The notes: a model not told the origin generated them from the sequence alone. A stretch of DNA of 64,000 nucleotides from Saccharomycopsis malanga (GCA_004014935.1 CP025321.1:3286001-3350000); one strand, 5' to 3'; numbered from the stretch's first letter, positions 1-11,614 are shown. A program made the numbers and translations.

Positions 1-864
1 TCAAACCCCAATGCCGAAACTCATATGATCATATCCATAGGCACACAATGCTACATGACAATAGCCAAGGGCCCATTAACTAGGCCCAACAAGTCTAAAA
101 ATAAACCTATCAGTGGGCATGCCTTGATCATGCCAATAGACCACATATCAATGCTCAAGTCTATTCTGGCTATAACCAACTTAGGTGCAGAAGACAATTC
201 TGAAAAACCTATTATTGATGAGCTTTTCAGGTTTGAAACCTCTGTCAAAAGCTTTTTTTACAAAGAGTTTAACATGGGTACATACCGGTTTGAAATAAAT
301 ACAAGGAGCTCTGCGCATTATCATAGACAAATCATGCCAATCAATTTACATGTGTCTATTGACAAGATAATGAAAACTGTTGCCCGGTTAACAAAAATGT
401 TTCATAACAAACGAAATCACAAGAAATATGCAATTGAAAAAACGCCAATGAAGTTTCATTTGATAAAAAATAGTGTTGATAACAAGCCCTATGATAAAGT
501 GAAACAGATTGTGGGCGAAAATGGCGAATATATTTGTATTGAACTTTACGTCGTCAATCTGGATAATAAGTTGACCGGAAACAATGCCAAGAAGCATGAA
601 AATGATAAAGAAGATGGTTTCGGGCAACCATTTATTGAAACTGAAAGTGAAAACACACAGCAACCAGAATCATACTTGCTCGTTTCTGCGATTGACTCAA
701 CAAAGTATGTTGACTTGCAATTCCCTCGCTTCGTGATTGCCACCTTCTTGAACATGAATCACAGACTTTACTGGAATAAATGTACAGAGTCACAAGAAAT
801 GGAGACAATCGAGGCAGAATCTTTCAGAAAGTTGTACAAGAATTATGATTTTACTGTAGAATAA
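1..864 (+). CDS. DRN1: Drn1/CwfJ-family protein, C-terminal part (cut by window edge)
   Basis: The reading frame is open from base 1, so the first ATG at 25 is internal and the N-terminus lies outside the window. The leading residues SNPNAETH followed by ISIG and GPL are the start of the CwfJ C-terminal domain 1. GHALIMPIDH (bases 115-144) is the HIT-like signature, and a second H-x-H-x-Q (SSAHYHRQ) follows. The last 60 residues, rich in aromatics and ending in WNKC...FRKLYKNYDF, match CwfJ domain 2. Family members (yeast Drn1, fission yeast Cwf19, human CWF19L1) act with the lariat debranching enzyme in intron turnover in the nucleus. One oddity is a basic insert of about ten residues between GPL and GHALI, where relatives have only a few. 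The family is clear; the orthologue name is likely. Confidence 0.85.
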   Translation, partial: SNPNAETHMIISIGTQCYMTIAKGPLTRPNKSKNKPISGHALIMPIDHISMLKSILAITNLGAEDNSEKPIIDELFRFETSVKSFFYKEFNMGTYRFEINTRSSAHYHRQIMPINLHVSIDKIMKTVARLTKMFHNKRNHKKYAIEKTPMKFHLIKNSVDNKPYDKVKQIVGENGEYICIELYVVNLDNKLTGNNAKKHENDKEDGFGQPFIETESENTQQPESYLLVSAIDSTKYVDLQFPRFVIATFLNMNHRLYWNKCTESQEMETIEAESFRKLYKNYDFTVE

Positions 865-1751
865 ATAGTATGTAAACTAGAACTGTATATTACACAGTTT
901 TAATACAAAGCATTATCACTGTTGAAATTTTTGTAAGTTATACTACAGTTTTTACTTGTAAATTTATTATCAGGATACTCAAAAGCAATTGTCATATAAT
1001 CGACATGTCCTACCTCACCTGGAACCTTTTAAAGTCATTTGATCAGTTCTCTCTTCACATAGGCTCAAGTCCAAAAAAATTCACGTTTGAAACCTGGCTA
1101 TGCTTGCAGTAATCTGAATGTAATCATCGGCCCAAGGTTTGATCTCGCTTAGATAACTTACTAACACAACGGCTTCTATTGTGTTTAGATTACCATGGCC
1201 TAGGCGCGTAAGGTTCCCATGGATCATATGGAGTAGCAAGAGATTACCATTTTAAACACACCCAGGGAGTGCACTGCACTATGAGCTTCTGAAACTAAGT
1301 GTGGCTATTGTCCATTGAGACGTCAACCAGTCAGGACTACAAATTAATGGACGATACTATAGGTTTAATTTATTCTACAAAAACCATGATCTATAAGTCT
1401 TGTTGTTGACCGCGAAATTACATGAATTGTTAATTATACATTGATTTAAAAATGAAATTATGATTACCATCTTAATAATGGTTGGGAATTCATCATGATA
1501 CTTGTAGACATGGCCAGATTCACCTTATTATGTTGGATATTAGATAGATGGTTGGTTGTATAACCGCGCGATATACCCTATGTTTACATCACGTAGTTCA
1601 CGTGATCTTGAAAGAATATAAACAAACAATGAAAACATAGGAATGATAAATAAACAATAATCTGGACTTTTGAAATACCCTTATATAGTCAATTTAATAA
1701 GGACTATCTTATCAGCAGCTATTGTAATCGCTTTGAGCAATCCCGAACGCC
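865..1751. promoter_or_regulatory. DRN1 3' region and ESP1 promoter with forkhead-like sites
   Basis: No gene is seen here. Close to ESP1 there are three forkhead-type sites: TGTTTAC at 1581-1587, ATAAACAA at 1618-1625 and ATAAACAA at 1650-1657. A CACGTGA E-box sits at 1599-1605. All lie about 95-170 bases before the ESP1 start. Forkhead sites are typical of G2/M genes in yeast, which would suit separase, but the regulation is inferred. The stretch 900-1560 shows nothing I can name. Confidence 0.45.
866..874 (+). terminator. TAGTATGTA-type 3'-end signal after DRN1
   Basis: TAGTATGTA lies two bases after the DRN1 stop codon. It resembles the yeast efficiency element TAG..TATGTA used in mRNA 3'-end formation. 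It is a short motif match only. Confidence 0.35.
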
Positions 1752-4700
1752 ATGCCCGAAATTATAAATGACGGAAACATCCAACAATATCTTGTTAAAC
1801 TCAAAGCTTTTCAAGAAAAGGCAGTTTATAGTGGTATCAGCAGACAACTATGTTCAAATATAATATCAACGGCGGTAACAAGACTTGGTCAATTTATCCA
1901 GAATGGAAAGGAAAACGGCATCCCCGAGGAAACTCTGGATATTTATATTCAAGCAGGAACTTATGCTTTACAAGCATTAAGATGCCAATTGAATAATAGT
2001 TCTGATGTTGATAAACAACATCGTGCTTTCTTGGTGAAACTTATAGAGCTTGAAAGGTATCGAGAAGCCGAGCTTCAGTGCTGGAGCTTATTCAATCATT
2101 TGAAACTAAGGTTGAATCAGGAATCCGCGGAGGACAAATTCAATTTCTATAAACCAAACCATAAATTGATTATCCATGGCATGATTCATGTCAAGACAGA
2201 TACGGTAATATTTCAATATTTGAATTTTATGATACTTTACTTGCAAACGATATATATAAGCTACAAATATCAAGATAAGATCATTGGATCTGAGGATTTG
2301 CTCAGTCTCTTTGACATCAAAAAGTCTTTCTTTATCAAAACATTATTGGAATCTAAAGATGAGATAAGGAAAAATACATTCAAGCTTCTATGTAAAATAT
2401 TCACATCTTTTACAAAGTTGCCCAATTTCCCAAGGATACTCAAATCTATTTTAATCTTTCGCTTTCTTCAAATTTTGCACATTGCAAACAAAGACATTTT
2501 CCAGTCCATTCCAGAACTCCGAGCCTACACTTCCAACTGGATACAATGTGTCTTCAAAGAAATCCTGGTGCATCAAGCATCTGATCCTTCTAAAGTATAC
2601 AAGTATTTATGTACTGATTTGTACAAGTTTTCCAAAGATTGCTTTCAAGAGTCGCCGGAGTACCTCAAAGATAGAGACTTGAGCTATATTTCATCTCTTG
2701 TATCAGACTTTCAGAACGTCAAAATCACATGTAACTTGAAAGACAGTTATCAATGGAACGAAATCATAGAAAATACTGGGAAACAAAAAAATAGCACTGA
2801 AACGTCCCTTGTGCTATTTCTAGATAAAGTAATGACATCACCACACTCTGCCACTGTAGATATGGTCCAACGTGTGTTTAAAAGCTTGCCTTTATTGAAT
2901 GACACCAAGTTTTTGAAAGATCTTTTACGTTGTCTTTCACTGATAGTTGATGACAAGACTCTATCTGATACAGTCAAAAGTCAGATAATACGGGAACTTT
3001 TATATAAATTCAATACGTATTTTCAAGATGCGAAAGCCATCTTAATAAGACCGCATTTATCTGTTTTAGATCAGATTACCATATATGTTAAAAGTAAACT
3101 AGACTCTGGTGAGGACTTACAATTTATTACTGAATCATTGGACATTTTGGCATATATAACAAAAAACACCGGGCAAGTTAAACGGTTTCGTAACATTTCA
3201 AACTTGTATTATAACATGGCTTTGAAACTCATAAAAATGTCTCAAGAAGACACAACTGCCATACTCATTGCAGACCATCTCAGGAAATGCATTGCCATTG
3301 AGGAGGCAATCATACAGGCAGAATATGTTGATACCAATGTATCTCAATATTGTGATAAACTTCAAAGAGCTGTAACAATTCTTCTCAAGTATGATAATAC
3401 CAGTTTGTCAAGCAATATGATATGTTCTTTTCTACAGAGAACGGCAAGCAAAGATAGCACAGATAATATTTCAGATTTTTATTATGCAACAAAAACAAAA
3501 TATTTTTCCGTATTTGGTCTTCTTTTCAAATGCTTGAAACATAATCAAAAGTCCTTCGTATTCTCTATATTCCCTCCTCAATTGAGAGCGGTGGTTTTTC
3601 TCAATTTATTGGATATTTTAGCCTCCATAAAACTGATAGCAGACAAGTCTGATATTGCCAATATTCTACTTGACCTGCTTAAGATAGATGAGGATCCTCT
3701 CTTATACTATTATTGTTACATAAATTACCTAAGTCTTCCTGGCTTGGGAGACGTGGCTGAGATTCAATTATTCGACGAGTCCGACACCACAATATTTGAC
3801 AAAAGTTGCTTCAAAGAGTATGAATTACTAATTATGAGCGCTTTGAATTTCCGAGTATTAACCAAATTCAACAACGAGCTAAAAAACAGTAACCTTATAT
3901 TGGATTTATTTGAGTTATTCATCAATTGGCTAAGTCAAAACAATGAACATTTACTCATGAATAACAAAATGATGTTAAATTTAGAGCAAACCTTGATAAA
4001 ACTGATGGCTCCATTTTTCAAGTATTATAACTTGATTCCATATCTTTCTGTGATAGTTTCACAATATGCTGGTAACCGTCCAACATTATTGGATTCCAAT
4101 ATTGAGTTCCAACTATTTCTCATGTTTGAGTCTATTAATTGTTATTCAACTCTCGGATTCAGTAATATTCTTTCTCATGATCTTGAACAACTTTCAGTCT
4201 TTATGAAAAATAACTCCTCGACACATTCAAGAGTTTTAGACACTTTCAATTTGAAAATTCATCAAATAAAACATCATTTGATGACAAACAATCTAACTCA
4301 AGCAAAATACTGTTTGGAATCAACTCATTCTTTCATTCAATCCAACTCTCGCCAATTTCCTACGTCCATAGTAGATTACATCAAAAATGAGCAGAAAGAT
4401 TATTGGTTAATGATAGCATACAGCAAGTTTTCGTATACAAGTGCTTTGCTAAGATTCAAACTTGGTGTTTATGAAGAAACCATTGCTGATTTGAGACGTT
4501 CTGTTCGCATAATTTTAATTATGATAAAAAATTTAAGTGGGTCAACAGACCTTGGTTACTCTGAGCAACAGAAGGCCAGATCTACTCAAGAAAACGAAAT
4601 TTTAGTGTGGGAAGCCAATTGTGTATTGAGAGATGTATATTGTTTTTTTGTGCAGGTATGTTTGCACTATGGATTTTCCAAAGACTGTGAATACTATATC

Positions 4701-7301
4701 AAACAATTGGCAAAGATCACACTAGACTTAGAATATTTGCCGATGGTATCTTTGAAATGTTTGTATGTAATTGTGCTGTATTACATCTTTTCTGCAAAGG
4801 TTGAGCAAGCCTCTCAATACTTCCAAAGGATCCAAAGCTTGTATAATGAGCTACTATATATTGATAAAGAGCTTGAAATCACACATGCCAGCACTTGCGT
4901 AAAGTACTATCAGTTCAATGGCATTGCAAACTCAAGCAAAGATGAGGTAAAAGGCATTGACAGCAATGTGCTCAAATATCACAACAAACTTTGCCAAGAT
5001 ATTGAATTACTCGAAGGATACGCTGAAAGACATTATGGAAGAAAGATTGCCAGTGCGGCAAACGCTCATAGTCCTTTAGTGCTAGCAGTATATAACCATA
5101 TAACCGCTCAAGATATGGTGAAATATCATAAAATCAAATTGGAAACCGAAAACTTCATTGTCTCACTGTTTGATTATGATAGCATCAGAACCTACATGTC
5201 GACATTAGATTTTTTCAAGCCAAACGTCAGTACCGTTGGAAACTCCAGCAAATTGTTGAGCGCCTTTGTTATGATAAAAAAACTGTTGCTTAATGCCAAA
5301 GCCAGATTCTCAAGTGATCCTGTGTTGGCAGTGTTGCAAGATTCTGCCATTTCTTTACCATCTATAGACAATCAAAGGCCATATTATATGAACAGAGCCA
5401 TTGAGCCCGCTCAGAGTTCCATTAAAGAACTCGAAATGGTGGAAACATTGATTTCCAAAATCTTCGACACCTCCAAGTTATATTGTTCCAATATTGAACT
5501 TTACAATCTAAGTTATATTTTTTCACATAGTCTTACCTTATTATCAGCTATGTCGAACGTTGACAAGCAGTTACTTACACAATGGTTGTTTCTAAGCGAA
5601 CTTCCAAGACAACTTCCTTTCCGCTACGAAAGGCAAATTGCTGATTACGAAGAGGACACAAAATCATTGATCCCGTCTGCCAAAAGTAAATATTTCGATG
5701 AAATGAGATTGAGTCTAGATGGCGACACTTTACAATCAGAAATATATCAATATTTACCTGAACGTTGGAATGTCATCACTATCGATATTTGTCCATACAC
5801 TGGCGACTTGTTATTGGCTAGATTGGCAAAGCAGGATTCTCCATTTATGGTACGCTTACCATTGAACCGATTTTCCAGCAGAGTTGTTGGCGAAGAGTAT
5901 ATTTCTTTCAAAAATGCAAAGAAAGAGTTTCTCGAAATCATTCGTAAAAGTAATGAGTCCACTAAGTTTTCTAAGACCGCCAACATCATCGATGTAGAGA
6001 GCAAGAAAAACTGGTGGAGAGAGCGGTACACCTTAAATGCCCGGCTTGAGAAGTTGTTGAAGGATATAGAGTTTTATTGGTTAGGGGGGTTTAAAGGCAT
6101 ATTTAATCAATCTCAGAATTTTGACAAATCAAGTTTGGCAAAATTCAAAAGAAGATTTATGGAAATTTTAGAAGAAAACCTTCCCTCACGTAAAAAAATT
6201 AGGATGATGGAAAAATCAACAATTCTGTCAAAAAAAAGATTCACCAGAGCCCAATCCATGCCTTCATTCCGCAGTTTTCTGGATTCCAGAAAAGAGCATG
6301 TACGCGACAAAATTAGTATTGATGATTCGGTCTTTGAAATGTTCTTTGCATTGGGAAACCCCTTATTGCTCTCAGAGACGGAGTTGTTGGAAGATTTGAT
6401 CTATTTCACTTTAGACGTGCTATCATTCCATGGAGAAGAAAATGCGTATGATGAGATTGACATTGACCAAATATATGTCGATGTAGAAGAAGCTTTGAAA
6501 TTACATTACAATACTGCAAGAAATCTTCAAGAGTACAAAAATATATCGCAACCGCATTTTATAGAGCATACTGTCTTAATTGTGGGCAAAAGCTGTCAAA
6601 ACTTACCATGGGAGTCACTTCCTTGCTTCCAAGATGCTTCAGTTTCTAGAATGCCTTCTTTAGACTTGTTGCTTCAGTGTTTGAAAACACATATGGCGTC
6701 TGGCAAAGACTTGACAATCAACATAGACAAGGGATACTATGTATTGAATCCTAGCCAGGATTTGACTAGAACCCAGATTTTATTTGAGTCCAAGTTTTGT
6801 GAGGACTTGCCTGATTGGTCCTACAAGATTGGAGAGGCACCAACAGAAGACGATATGTTAGGCGCCTTGACAGATTCTGACTTATTCATTTATATAGGAC
6901 ATGGTGGTGGCGAACATTATGTTCGAAACAGCAGATTGAAAAGAATTGGAACTAAATCACAATCCTGTGCTTCCTCGTTGTTGATAGGTTGCTCTTCTGG
7001 TAGTTTGTCTGATAACGGACAACTTGAACCAAATGGGACAGTGTTTTCATATTTGATAGCTGGAGCACCAATGGTGTTGGCCAACTTGTGGGATGTCACT
7101 GATAAAGACATTGACAAATTTAGCATGTCGTTGTTTGAACACTGGGGCCTTTTTAAAAGCGGACAAGACAATCCAAACAGGTTGAATATTTGCCAGGCTG
7201 CAGCGAAATCTAGAAGTGTTTGTTTACTTAAGTATTTGAATGGCGCTGCGCCAGTTATCTATGGTTTGCCTTTCAAGGTTGATAGGGTTAATTCTCTATA
7301 G
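1752..7301 (+). CDS. ESP1: Separase (cohesin-cleaving cysteine protease)
   Basis: This 1849-residue protein is a CD-clan caspase-like protease that cuts the cohesin subunit Scc1 at anaphase onset. It is held inactive by securin and acts in the nucleus and at the spindle. The catalytic dyad is visible: His in IGHGGGEHY (H1717) and Cys in LLIGCSSG (C1747), followed by the conserved NGTVFSYLIAGAPMV and LWDVTDKD segments. The first 1500 residues are helical-repeat-like without a recognisable motif, as is usual for separases, which diverge fast there. Baker's yeast Esp1 has about 1630 residues, so this one is somewhat longer. The ATG at 1752 is the first in frame and needs no intron. Forkhead-like sites lie just upstream. 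Confidence 0.96.
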   Translation: MPEIINDGNIQQYLVKLKAFQEKAVYSGISRQLCSNIISTAVTRLGQFIQNGKENGIPEETLDIYIQAGTYALQALRCQLNNSSDVDKQHRAFLVKLIELERYREAELQCWSLFNHLKLRLNQESAEDKFNFYKPNHKLIIHGMIHVKTDTVIFQYLNFMILYLQTIYISYKYQDKIIGSEDLLSLFDIKKSFFIKTLLESKDEIRKNTFKLLCKIFTSFTKLPNFPRILKSILIFRFLQILHIANKDIFQSIPELRAYTSNWIQCVFKEILVHQASDPSKVYKYLCTDLYKFSKDCFQESPEYLKDRDLSYISSLVSDFQNVKITCNLKDSYQWNEIIENTGKQKNSTETSLVLFLDKVMTSPHSATVDMVQRVFKSLPLLNDTKFLKDLLRCLSLIVDDKTLSDTVKSQIIRELLYKFNTYFQDAKAILIRPHLSVLDQITIYVKSKLDSGEDLQFITESLDILAYITKNTGQVKRFRNISNLYYNMALKLIKMSQEDTTAILIADHLRKCIAIEEAIIQAEYVDTNVSQYCDKLQRAVTILLKYDNTSLSSNMICSFLQRTASKDSTDNISDFYYATKTKYFSVFGLLFKCLKHNQKSFVFSIFPPQLRAVVFLNLLDILASIKLIADKSDIANILLDLLKIDEDPLLYYYCYINYLSLPGLGDVAEIQLFDESDTTIFDKSCFKEYELLIMSALNFRVLTKFNNELKNSNLILDLFELFINWLSQNNEHLLMNNKMMLNLEQTLIKLMAPFFKYYNLIPYLSVIVSQYAGNRPTLLDSNIEFQLFLMFESINCYSTLGFSNILSHDLEQLSVFMKNNSSTHSRVLDTFNLKIHQIKHHLMTNNLTQAKYCLESTHSFIQSNSRQFPTSIVDYIKNEQKDYWLMIAYSKFSYTSALLRFKLGVYEETIADLRRSVRIILIMIKNLSGSTDLGYSEQQKARSTQENEILVWEANCVLRDVYCFFVQVCLHYGFSKDCEYYIKQLAKITLDLEYLPMVSLKCLYVIVLYYIFSAKVEQASQYFQRIQSLYNELLYIDKELEITHASTCVKYYQFNGIANSSKDEVKGIDSNVLKYHNKLCQDIELLEGYAERHYGRKIASAANAHSPLVLAVYNHITAQDMVKYHKIKLETENFIVSLFDYDSIRTYMSTLDFFKPNVSTVGNSSKLLSAFVMIKKLLLNAKARFSSDPVLAVLQDSAISLPSIDNQRPYYMNRAIEPAQSSIKELEMVETLISKIFDTSKLYCSNIELYNLSYIFSHSLTLLSAMSNVDKQLLTQWLFLSELPRQLPFRYERQIADYEEDTKSLIPSAKSKYFDEMRLSLDGDTLQSEIYQYLPERWNVITIDICPYTGDLLLARLAKQDSPFMVRLPLNRFSSRVVGEEYISFKNAKKEFLEIIRKSNESTKFSKTANIIDVESKKNWWRERYTLNARLEKLLKDIEFYWLGGFKGIFNQSQNFDKSSLAKFKRRFMEILEENLPSRKKIRMMEKSTILSKKRFTRAQSMPSFRSFLDSRKEHVRDKISIDDSVFEMFFALGNPLLLSETELLEDLIYFTLDVLSFHGEENAYDEIDIDQIYVDVEEALKLHYNTARNLQEYKNISQPHFIEHTVLIVGKSCQNLPWESLPCFQDASVSRMPSLDLLLQCLKTHMASGKDLTINIDKGYYVLNPSQDLTRTQILFESKFCEDLPDWSYKIGEAPTEDDMLGALTDSDLFIYIGHGGGEHYVRNSRLKRIGTKSQSCASSLLIGCSSGSLSDNGQLEPNGTVFSYLIAGAPMVLANLWDVTDKDIDKFSMSLFEHWGLFKSGQDNPNRLNICQAAAKSRSVCLLKYLNGAAPVIYGLPFKVDRVNSL

Positions 7302-8110
7302 TGTGATATAGTATAGAATAATGTTATGATATGATAGATTTATAATGAATTAGACTGATAATTGAAATGATTGTTCTTATATTATTTGTAGAAATTTAAA
7401 AGTGTTTTTATTAAGCAGGATATTGATGAATAATAAGGCTACAGTATACCGAGACGAAATGTGCGGTACATTGAATATTCGTAATTGTCTGGTAATACGC
7501 ATAATTTGCCCATACTGAACAGTAGTTCTACTTGGCAGTAGTTTACTATTGGCGAATTGTCAAGTGAGTTGACTTTATCAGTTTAGTTTCTAAGTATGAA
7601 AAAAAAAGATTAATAACAAAACTTCAATTAATAAATTATTACATTGGCCACATCTACTCTACTAAACCTGACAATTGTCTTGAATATAATTTAAACAGTG
7701 TAGGGCTTACTACTTGGCCCAAAATTCAAAGAAATTATTTTCTAGCTTTGTGTACTGATAATTGTACACGAGTTTCAGCAATTTAGCACATATTTACACA
7801 ATCAATCATAATGGCTTTTCCTATAGGATCAATCTTATATCATATATGATTATATTGATGATAATCTATGGTGCACCTCCAATACACTATTCGCACTCCG
7901 TAATGAGACGAAGAAAAAAAATATAAACTGATATTAACAAGCTGATTTGCTGTCATCATAACAAACAGATCTGTGCTATTATAACAAGAATCTAGGTAAA
8001 AAAAGGCGCAGTGGTTTTATTTTCAGCAATTGGAATCATTTTGACTGCTCAAGTGCGATTTATTAAACTATTTTTACGGACGAATTGCTTACTATAAACA
8101 AATAATAACA
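7302..8110. other. ESP1-RER1 intergenic region
   Basis: AT-rich stretch holding the ESP1 3' region and the RER1 promoter. A TATA-like AAATATAAAC lies at about 7918-7927. No tRNA, conserved ORF or repeat is seen. Confidence 0.4.
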
Positions 8111-8689
8111 ATGCCAACGCTCGAGGATTCAAATGCGGTTTTCACCCAAGTGAGCCGTGCTAAGGCGCTTTATCAGATCAATCTTGACAAAGTAACGCCA
8201 TTTGTCAAAGAAAGATGGATTGGATTTGGTGTTCTTCTCTTTGTTTTTTTTGTAAGAATCCTTTCTGCCCAAGGATGGTACATTATCTGTTATACCTTGT
8301 CAATCTACTTGTTTTCTTTATTTCTTCAGTTTCTTCAACCAAAGTTTGATGTTACGTTGCAACAAGAGCTCAGAGATGAATCTATTGAAGAAGGGCTTAC
8401 AGAGGAGGAACGTAATGGAAACAGTAGCGGCGCTGTAGATGACGAGTTTAGACCATTCATTAGAAGACTTCCAGAGTTCAAGTTCTGGCATAGAGCTACT
8501 ATTGCCACCACGATCTCCTTGGTCTTGTCGTTCTTCGAGATTTTCAACTTACCTGTCTTCTGGCCTATTCTTTTGATCTATTTCATTGTCTTATCTACCT
8601 TCAGCATGAAGAGACAAATACAGCATATGATCAAATACCATTATGTTCCATTGGACATCGGTAAGGCAAAGTACAACAGTAATAAATGA
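8111..8689 (+). CDS. RER1: Rer1, Golgi-to-ER retrieval receptor
   Basis: This 192-residue membrane protein has hydrophobic stretches at about residues 36-79 and 128-165, giving the two hairpin pairs of the Rer1 family. Hallmarks include the conserved LDK..PFVKERW segment (25-36), YTLSIYLFSLFLQFLQPKFD (61-80), an acidic loop (85-112), the FRPF.RRLPEFKFW segment (113-126) and SMKRQIQHMIKY near the end. Rer1 cycles between cis-Golgi and ER in COPI vesicles and returns escaped ER membrane proteins such as Sec12 by reading their transmembrane segments. Length matches the family (about 188-195). The ATG at 8111 is in an A-rich context (ACAATG) and is the only plausible start. Confidence 0.96.
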   Translation: MPTLEDSNAVFTQVSRAKALYQINLDKVTPFVKERWIGFGVLLFVFFVRILSAQGWYIICYTLSIYLFSLFLQFLQPKFDVTLQQELRDESIEEGLTEEERNGNSSGAVDDEFRPFIRRLPEFKFWHRATIATTISLVLSFFEIFNLPVFWPILLIYFIVLSTFSMKRQIQHMIKYHYVPLDIGKAKYNSNK

Positions 8690-9542
8690 GGTACCAAGTC
8701 AGATATGATATTGGCCAGGGACTACGGATTGATTAGTTTATGTTTAATTAATGTAATTTTATTCACGTTTTTTTAACCAGATTTTATAGAAGCTGATATG
8801 ATTAACCGTTCAGCAAAATATTCGCCCATGGCTTCAAAACTTTTAAGCCAAGTTGAATGGTCATCATAGAGTTACTTATGTATTTAATGGTTTATTGAAC
8901 GAAACATATTTGGCATATTTGGTTTTTTTGCCTATCTAGTATTTATTTTTAACATATTGTGCCACCCTATAAATTGTTGGAACCTACGTACTATTCATTA
9001 TTTATCAAGCTTGTTAGTTTAAAGTGGAATTATATGTAGTTATGGATATATCATATTATTTTCAAATAAATTTTTCTCAAACCTTTTCATAACACTCAGC
9101 ATTTGATATATGAATGGGCTTGGGATACAGAAAAATTATTATGAAAGCTAATATACGGAGCAGTTTGATAAATCTTGATTGAGTATAAGAGACAATATCC
9201 AATTTCACTGTAAACAACTTGCTTTGTTTATGAGTATCATCAACAAAACTTGTGTCCCGTAAAATATCAATAAAAGAGAAGTGCACCAGATCTGTATGTA
9301 ACAGAAAGATATTTCTAAGGTATTGCAATCATGAAGCAAATAGAATGCTACATTGTGAGTAAAAGTTTCTCTTTGACAAGTTACAATCACCAATATAGAT
9401 ACAAAAATCATAAATTGTATTCAACATACATACAAACAATCATAACAAAAAAATTATACTACTAAGTTCGTGATAGCAGAACAAAATTTCATCACCATAA
9501 CGAGTCATTCCGGTTAAGCAACTTACTTCACAAATAAACAGT
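8690..9542. other. Convergent gap between RER1 and HSP70
   Basis: This AT-rich gap separates the two 3' ends. It holds T- and A-runs and no conserved ORF. Nothing else can be supported. Confidence 0.4.
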
Positions 9543-11501
9543 TTAATCAACCTCTTCAACAGTTGGGCCGGCCTCACCGCCCCCTGGGGCTCCTCCCCCT
9601 CCTGGAGCTCCTGGAAATCCACCTGGACCTGCTCCTGGAGCTCCTCCTGGGGCTCCTCCACTGGCCTGATAGAATTTGGTAACAATTGGATTAGCAACTT
9701 CTTCCAACTCTTTTTGCTTGGACTTGTATTCATCAGTAGATGCTGATTGGGATTCGTCCAACCAATGAATAGTCTCAGTGACTTCCTTCTCCAATTTGGC
9801 AACGTCGTCTTCACCAACCTTATCTTTGAATCCAGATTCTGACAAGGTGTTCTTCAACGAATAAGCATAGGACTCAAGGCCGTTCTTGGATTGAATACGC
9901 TCAGCTTCCTTTTCGTCCTCTTCTTTGAATTTTTCTGCATCAGAAACCATTCTCTCGATATCTTCCTTGGACAATCTTCCTTTGTCGTTTGTGATGGTAA
10001 TCTTACTAGATTTACCGGTACCCTTTTCAACAGCAGAGACGTTCAAAATACCGTTTGCATCGATATCAAAGGTAACTTCAATTTGTGGAACACCTCTAGG
10101 GGCAGGAGGAATACCAGACAATTCAAACTTACCCAACAAGTTGTTGTCTCTGGTCTTTGCTCTTTCACCTTCAAAGACTTGGATCAACACACCAGGTTGG
10201 TTGTCGGCATAAGTCGAGAAGGTCTCTGATTTCTTGGTTGGAATGGTGGAGTTTCTAGGAATCAACTTGGTCATGACACCACCAGCGGTCTCGATACCCA
10301 AAGACAATGGAGCAACGTCTAACAACAACAAGTCTTGGGTCTTTGATGAAGTGTCACCAGTCAAAATAGCAGCCTGTACAGCAGCACCGTAAGCAACAGC
10401 TTCATCTGGATTGATGGACTTACTTGGTTCTTTACCGTTGAAAAAGTCAGAAACCAACTTTTGGACCTTTGGAATTCTGGTGGAACCACCAACCAAGACA
10501 ATTTCATGAACGGAGGATTTGTCAATCTTAGAATCCTTCAAAACCTTTTCGACAGGTTCTAAAGTATATCTGAACAAATCACCACACAACTCTTCAAATC
10601 TAGCTCTAGTAATGGAAGTATAGAAATCAATACCTTCGTAAAGAGAGTCGATCTCAATAGAAGTTTGGGTGGAAGAAGACAAGGTTCTCTTGGCTCTTTC
10701 ACAAGCAGTTCTCAATCTTCTCAAAGCTCTTTGATTACCAGACAAATCCTTCTTGTTCTTACGCTTGAACTCCTGGATGAAATGGTTCACCAACTTGCTA
10801 TCGAAATCCTCGCCACCCAAATGAGTGTCACCAGCAGTGGCCTTAACCTCGAAAATACCTTCGTCAATAGACAAAAGAGAAACATCAAAAGTACCGCCAC
10901 CCAAGTCGAAAATTAACACATTTTGTTCTCCTTGCGAAGTGCTCTTCTTGTCCAAACCATACGCAATAGCAGCTGCAGTAGGCTCGTTAATAATACGCAA
11001 AACATTCAAACCAGAGATAAGACCAGCATCCTTGGTGGCTTGTCTCTGGGAGTCGTTGAAATAAGCAGGAACTGTGATGACTGCATCTTTCACTGCTCCT
11101 CCCAAATAAGCCTCGGCAGTTTCTCTCATCTTGCCCAAAATCATGGAGGATATTTCCTCAGGAGTAAACACTTTAGTTTCGCCTTTATATTCCACCTGAA
11201 TCTTAGGCTTTCCTCCTTCATTGATGATCTTGAACGGGAAGTGTTTAGCATCATTTTGCACCTCGGCATCATCGAACTTTCTACCAATCAAACGCTTGGC
11301 ATCGAAAACTGTGTTTCTAGGATTCATGGCAGCTTGGTTCTTTGCAGCATCACCAATAAGACGCTCGGTGTCGGTAAAGGCGACATAGGATGGGGTAGTT
11401 CTGTTACCTTGGTCATTGGCAATAATTTCCACCCTGTCGTTGGTAAAGTGGGCCACACAGGAGTAAGTGGTACCCAAGTCAATTCCAATTGCGTTAGACA
11501 T
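9543..11501 (-). CDS. SSA2: Cytosolic HSP70 chaperone, Ssa type
   Basis: This 652-residue chaperone starts with [12 protein letters not shown] (phosphate loop 1), has [12 protein letters not shown] (phosphate loop 2), the interdomain linker [13 protein letters not shown], and ends in a Gly/Pro-rich tail plus EEVD, the mark of cytosolic Hsp70 that binds TPR co-chaperones. It folds new and heat-damaged proteins and supports import into ER and mitochondria with Ydj1/Sis1. Lack of any signal peptide and the EEVD end exclude Kar2 and Ssc1; the sequence is Ssa rather than Ssb type. Codon use is strongly biased, as expected for high expression. A perfect heat-shock element and a TATA box lie upstream. 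Which Ssa paralogue it corresponds to cannot be told, so the number is nominal. Confidence 0.95.
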   Translation of the reverse strand: MSNAIGIDLGTTYSCVAHFTNDRVEIIANDQGNRTTPSYVAFTDTERLIGDAAKNQAAMNPRNTVFDAKRLIGRKFDDAEVQNDAKHFPFKIINEGGKPKIQVEYKGETKVFTPEEISSMILGKMRETAEAYLGGAVKDAVITVPAYFNDSQRQATKDAGLISGLNVLRIINEPTAAAIAYGLDKKSTSQGEQNVLIFDLGGGTFDVSLLSIDEGIFEVKATAGDTHLGGEDFDSKLVNHFIQEFKRKNKKDLSGNQRALRRLRTACERAKRTLSSSTQTSIEIDSLYEGIDFYTSITRARFEELCGDLFRYTLEPVEKVLKDSKIDKSSVHEIVLVGGSTRIPKVQKLVSDFFNGKEPSKSINPDEAVAYGAAVQAAILTGDTSSKTQDLLLLDVAPLSLGIETAGGVMTKLIPRNSTIPTKKSETFSTYADNQPGVLIQVFEGERAKTRDNNLLGKFELSGIPPAPRGVPQIEVTFDIDANGILNVSAVEKGTGKSSKITITNDKGRLSKEDIERMVSDAEKFKEEDEKEAERIQSKNGLESYAYSLKNTLSESGFKDKVGEDDVAKLEKEVTETIHWLDESQSASTDEYKSKQKELEEVANPIVTKFYQASGGAPGGAPGAGPGGFPGAPGGGGAPGGGEAGPTVEEVD

Positions 11502-11614
11502 ATTTGCTTGAATAAAATGTAACTATATTTTACAATCCGCTGTAATAAATAGTGAAAGGGGTAGAAAACAAGCGGTCATAAAGATCATTTTCGCCAAAAC
11601 GGAGCCAACCTCCC

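Noticed and set aside
9891-11522. Several frames opposite the HSP70 gene
   Set aside because: Antisense shadows of a strongly codon-biased gene.
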